Assembly: GCA_036244855.1 (NCBI GenBank)
Contig: BQKZ01002302.1
Coordinates: 13,799-77,798, forward strand
Direction: 5' to 3'
DNA: 64,000 bases
Source: Temnopleurus reevesii
Lineage: Eukaryota; Echinodermata; Echinoidea; Temnopleuroida; Temnopleuridae
Position numbers and translations under genes: made by a program
The notes under the pieces: generated by a model
Database searches by the model: none
The model's input: only the letters and a program-made list of their open reading frames with translations
What the model was told of the DNA's origin: nothing
Part shown: one piece after another, positions 63,190-64,000 of the stretch
Numbering within the stretch: position 1 is the stretch's first letter
How the letters are laid out: each line of letters opens with the position of its first letter

Positions 63190-64000
63190 GTTGGGAGGAT
63201 GGCGGGTGATGGGTGGTTAAGTGGAGGGGGAGAAAGAGAGAGAGAGCCGGGAAGAAAGGGAGAGAGGGAGAGAGAGAGAGAGAGAGGGGGTAGGGGGAGA
63301 GAGAATGGATGGAGTTATACCATAAGAGGGAGAGTGGGAGCGAGAGAGAGAGAGAGAGAGGGAGAGAGAGAGAGTGAGAAATAGTGGAGTTAGACTATAA
63401 GAGGGAAAGTGGGAGAGAGGAGAGAGAGTCAGTGGGAGAGGGGAGATGAAGTGAAAAGGAGCGAATATAGACAACTATAAAAAGGGGTGGTTAATGGGGC
63501 TTAAGAAGAGAGAGATGGATGGGGGGAGGGGGAGGGAGAAGGGAGGGAGTTAGACTATAAGAGAGAGAGTGGGAGAGAGGAGACGTGTGGGAGAGGGGAG
63601 ATGAAGTGAGAAGGAGCGAATATAAACAAATATAGAAAGGGGTGGTTAATGAGGCTTAGAAAGAGAGAGAGGGGGGGAGAGAAGGGATTGAGTTAGACTA
63701 TAAGAGGGAGAGTGGGGAGAGGAGAGAGAGAGTCAGTGTGAGAGGGGAGATGAAGTGAAAAGGAGTGAATATAAACAAATATAGAAAAGGGTGGTTAATG
63801 GGACTTAAGAAGAGAGAGAGAGAGAGAGAGAGAAGGGGTGAAGTTAGACTATAAGAGGGAGAGTGGGAGAGAGGAGAGAGAGTCAGTGGGAGAGGGGAGA
63901 TGAAGTGAAAAGGAGCGAATATATAAACAAATATAGAAAAGGGTGGTTAATGGGGCTAAAGAAGAGAGAGAGAGGGGGAGAGAGAGAGGGGGAGGGAGGG
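63190..64000. repeat. GA-rich minisatellite, unit about 145-160 bp, runs off window
   Basis: Units share 'gttagactataagagggaga', a GA block, 'gtgggagaggggagatgaag', 'aggagcgaatat' and 'ggtggttaatg'. Recognisable unit starts are at about 63389, 63549, 63692 and 63844, with a related earlier one at 63315. Variation lies mainly in GA-run length. The array continues beyond 64000. Confidence 0.85.

Noticed and set aside
63199..63474. Arg/Glu-rich and Ser/Leu-rich frames in GA-rich DNA
   Set aside because: Translation of the GA minisatellite.

Overview
This is eukaryotic, AT-rich genomic DNA from an animal, most likely an echinoderm and probably a sea urchin. The evidence is a deuterostome-type EGR transcription factor gene with one intron, many short inverted-repeat elements built around a 'TTTGAGnAAAATCGGA' module that I associate with sea urchin genomes, tRNA-derived SINEs, and a foldback element with 15-16 bp subrepeats that resembles the sea urchin TU class. 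The species call is inference.

Only one protein-coding gene is well supported: an early growth response (Egr/Zif268 family) zinc-finger gene on the + strand. Its exon 1 coding part is 41862-42084, the intron is 42085-43154 and exon 2 coding is 43155-44413, giving a 493-residue protein. All three C2H2 fingers are in exon 2 and carry the Zif268 recognition helices. The roughly 480 bp upstream contain two perfect CArG boxes with Ets cores, a full palindromic CRE, CRE half sites and an E-box. This is the arrangement expected of an immediate-early gene induced by growth-factor/MAPK-SRF-Ets and cAMP/Ca-CREB signals. A short uORF precedes the start codon, and the 3' UTR probably runs to about 46.0 or 46.9 kb.

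Layout. 1-6.7 kb: SINE copies, inverted-repeat MITE families and a TCA microsatellite. 6.7-12.6 kb: AT-rich DNA, an 82 bp tandem duplication, CA- and GA-rich tracts, and a TAG tract. 12.6-40.9 kb: mostly featureless gene desert with nested inverted repeats near 17 kb, CA tracts near 27 kb, and GC/CpG-richer patches near 13.6, 21.9, 24.6 and 30.8 kb, three of which contain a full CRE. 40.9-46.9 kb: the Egr locus. 47.3-47.8 kb: an assembly gap next to a roughly 138 bp tandem array. 48-53.2 kb: a dense cluster of MITEs, a foldback element and a SINE. 53.45-56.88 kb: a near-identical 1.7 kb direct duplication joined by a single N, possibly an assembly artefact. 57-64 kb: a long-TIR MITE, a CpG-rich degenerate repeat, LINE-like 3' tails, a GC-rich candidate regulatory patch, a G30/C33 hairpin and a GA-rich minisatellite running off the end.

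I found no operon-like or defence-like system. The most interesting material is the Egr regulatory architecture, the CRE-bearing GC patches in the surrounding desert, and the layered foldback/MITE structures. All positions come from reading by eye, so repeat boundaries are good to roughly 10 bp unless stated.
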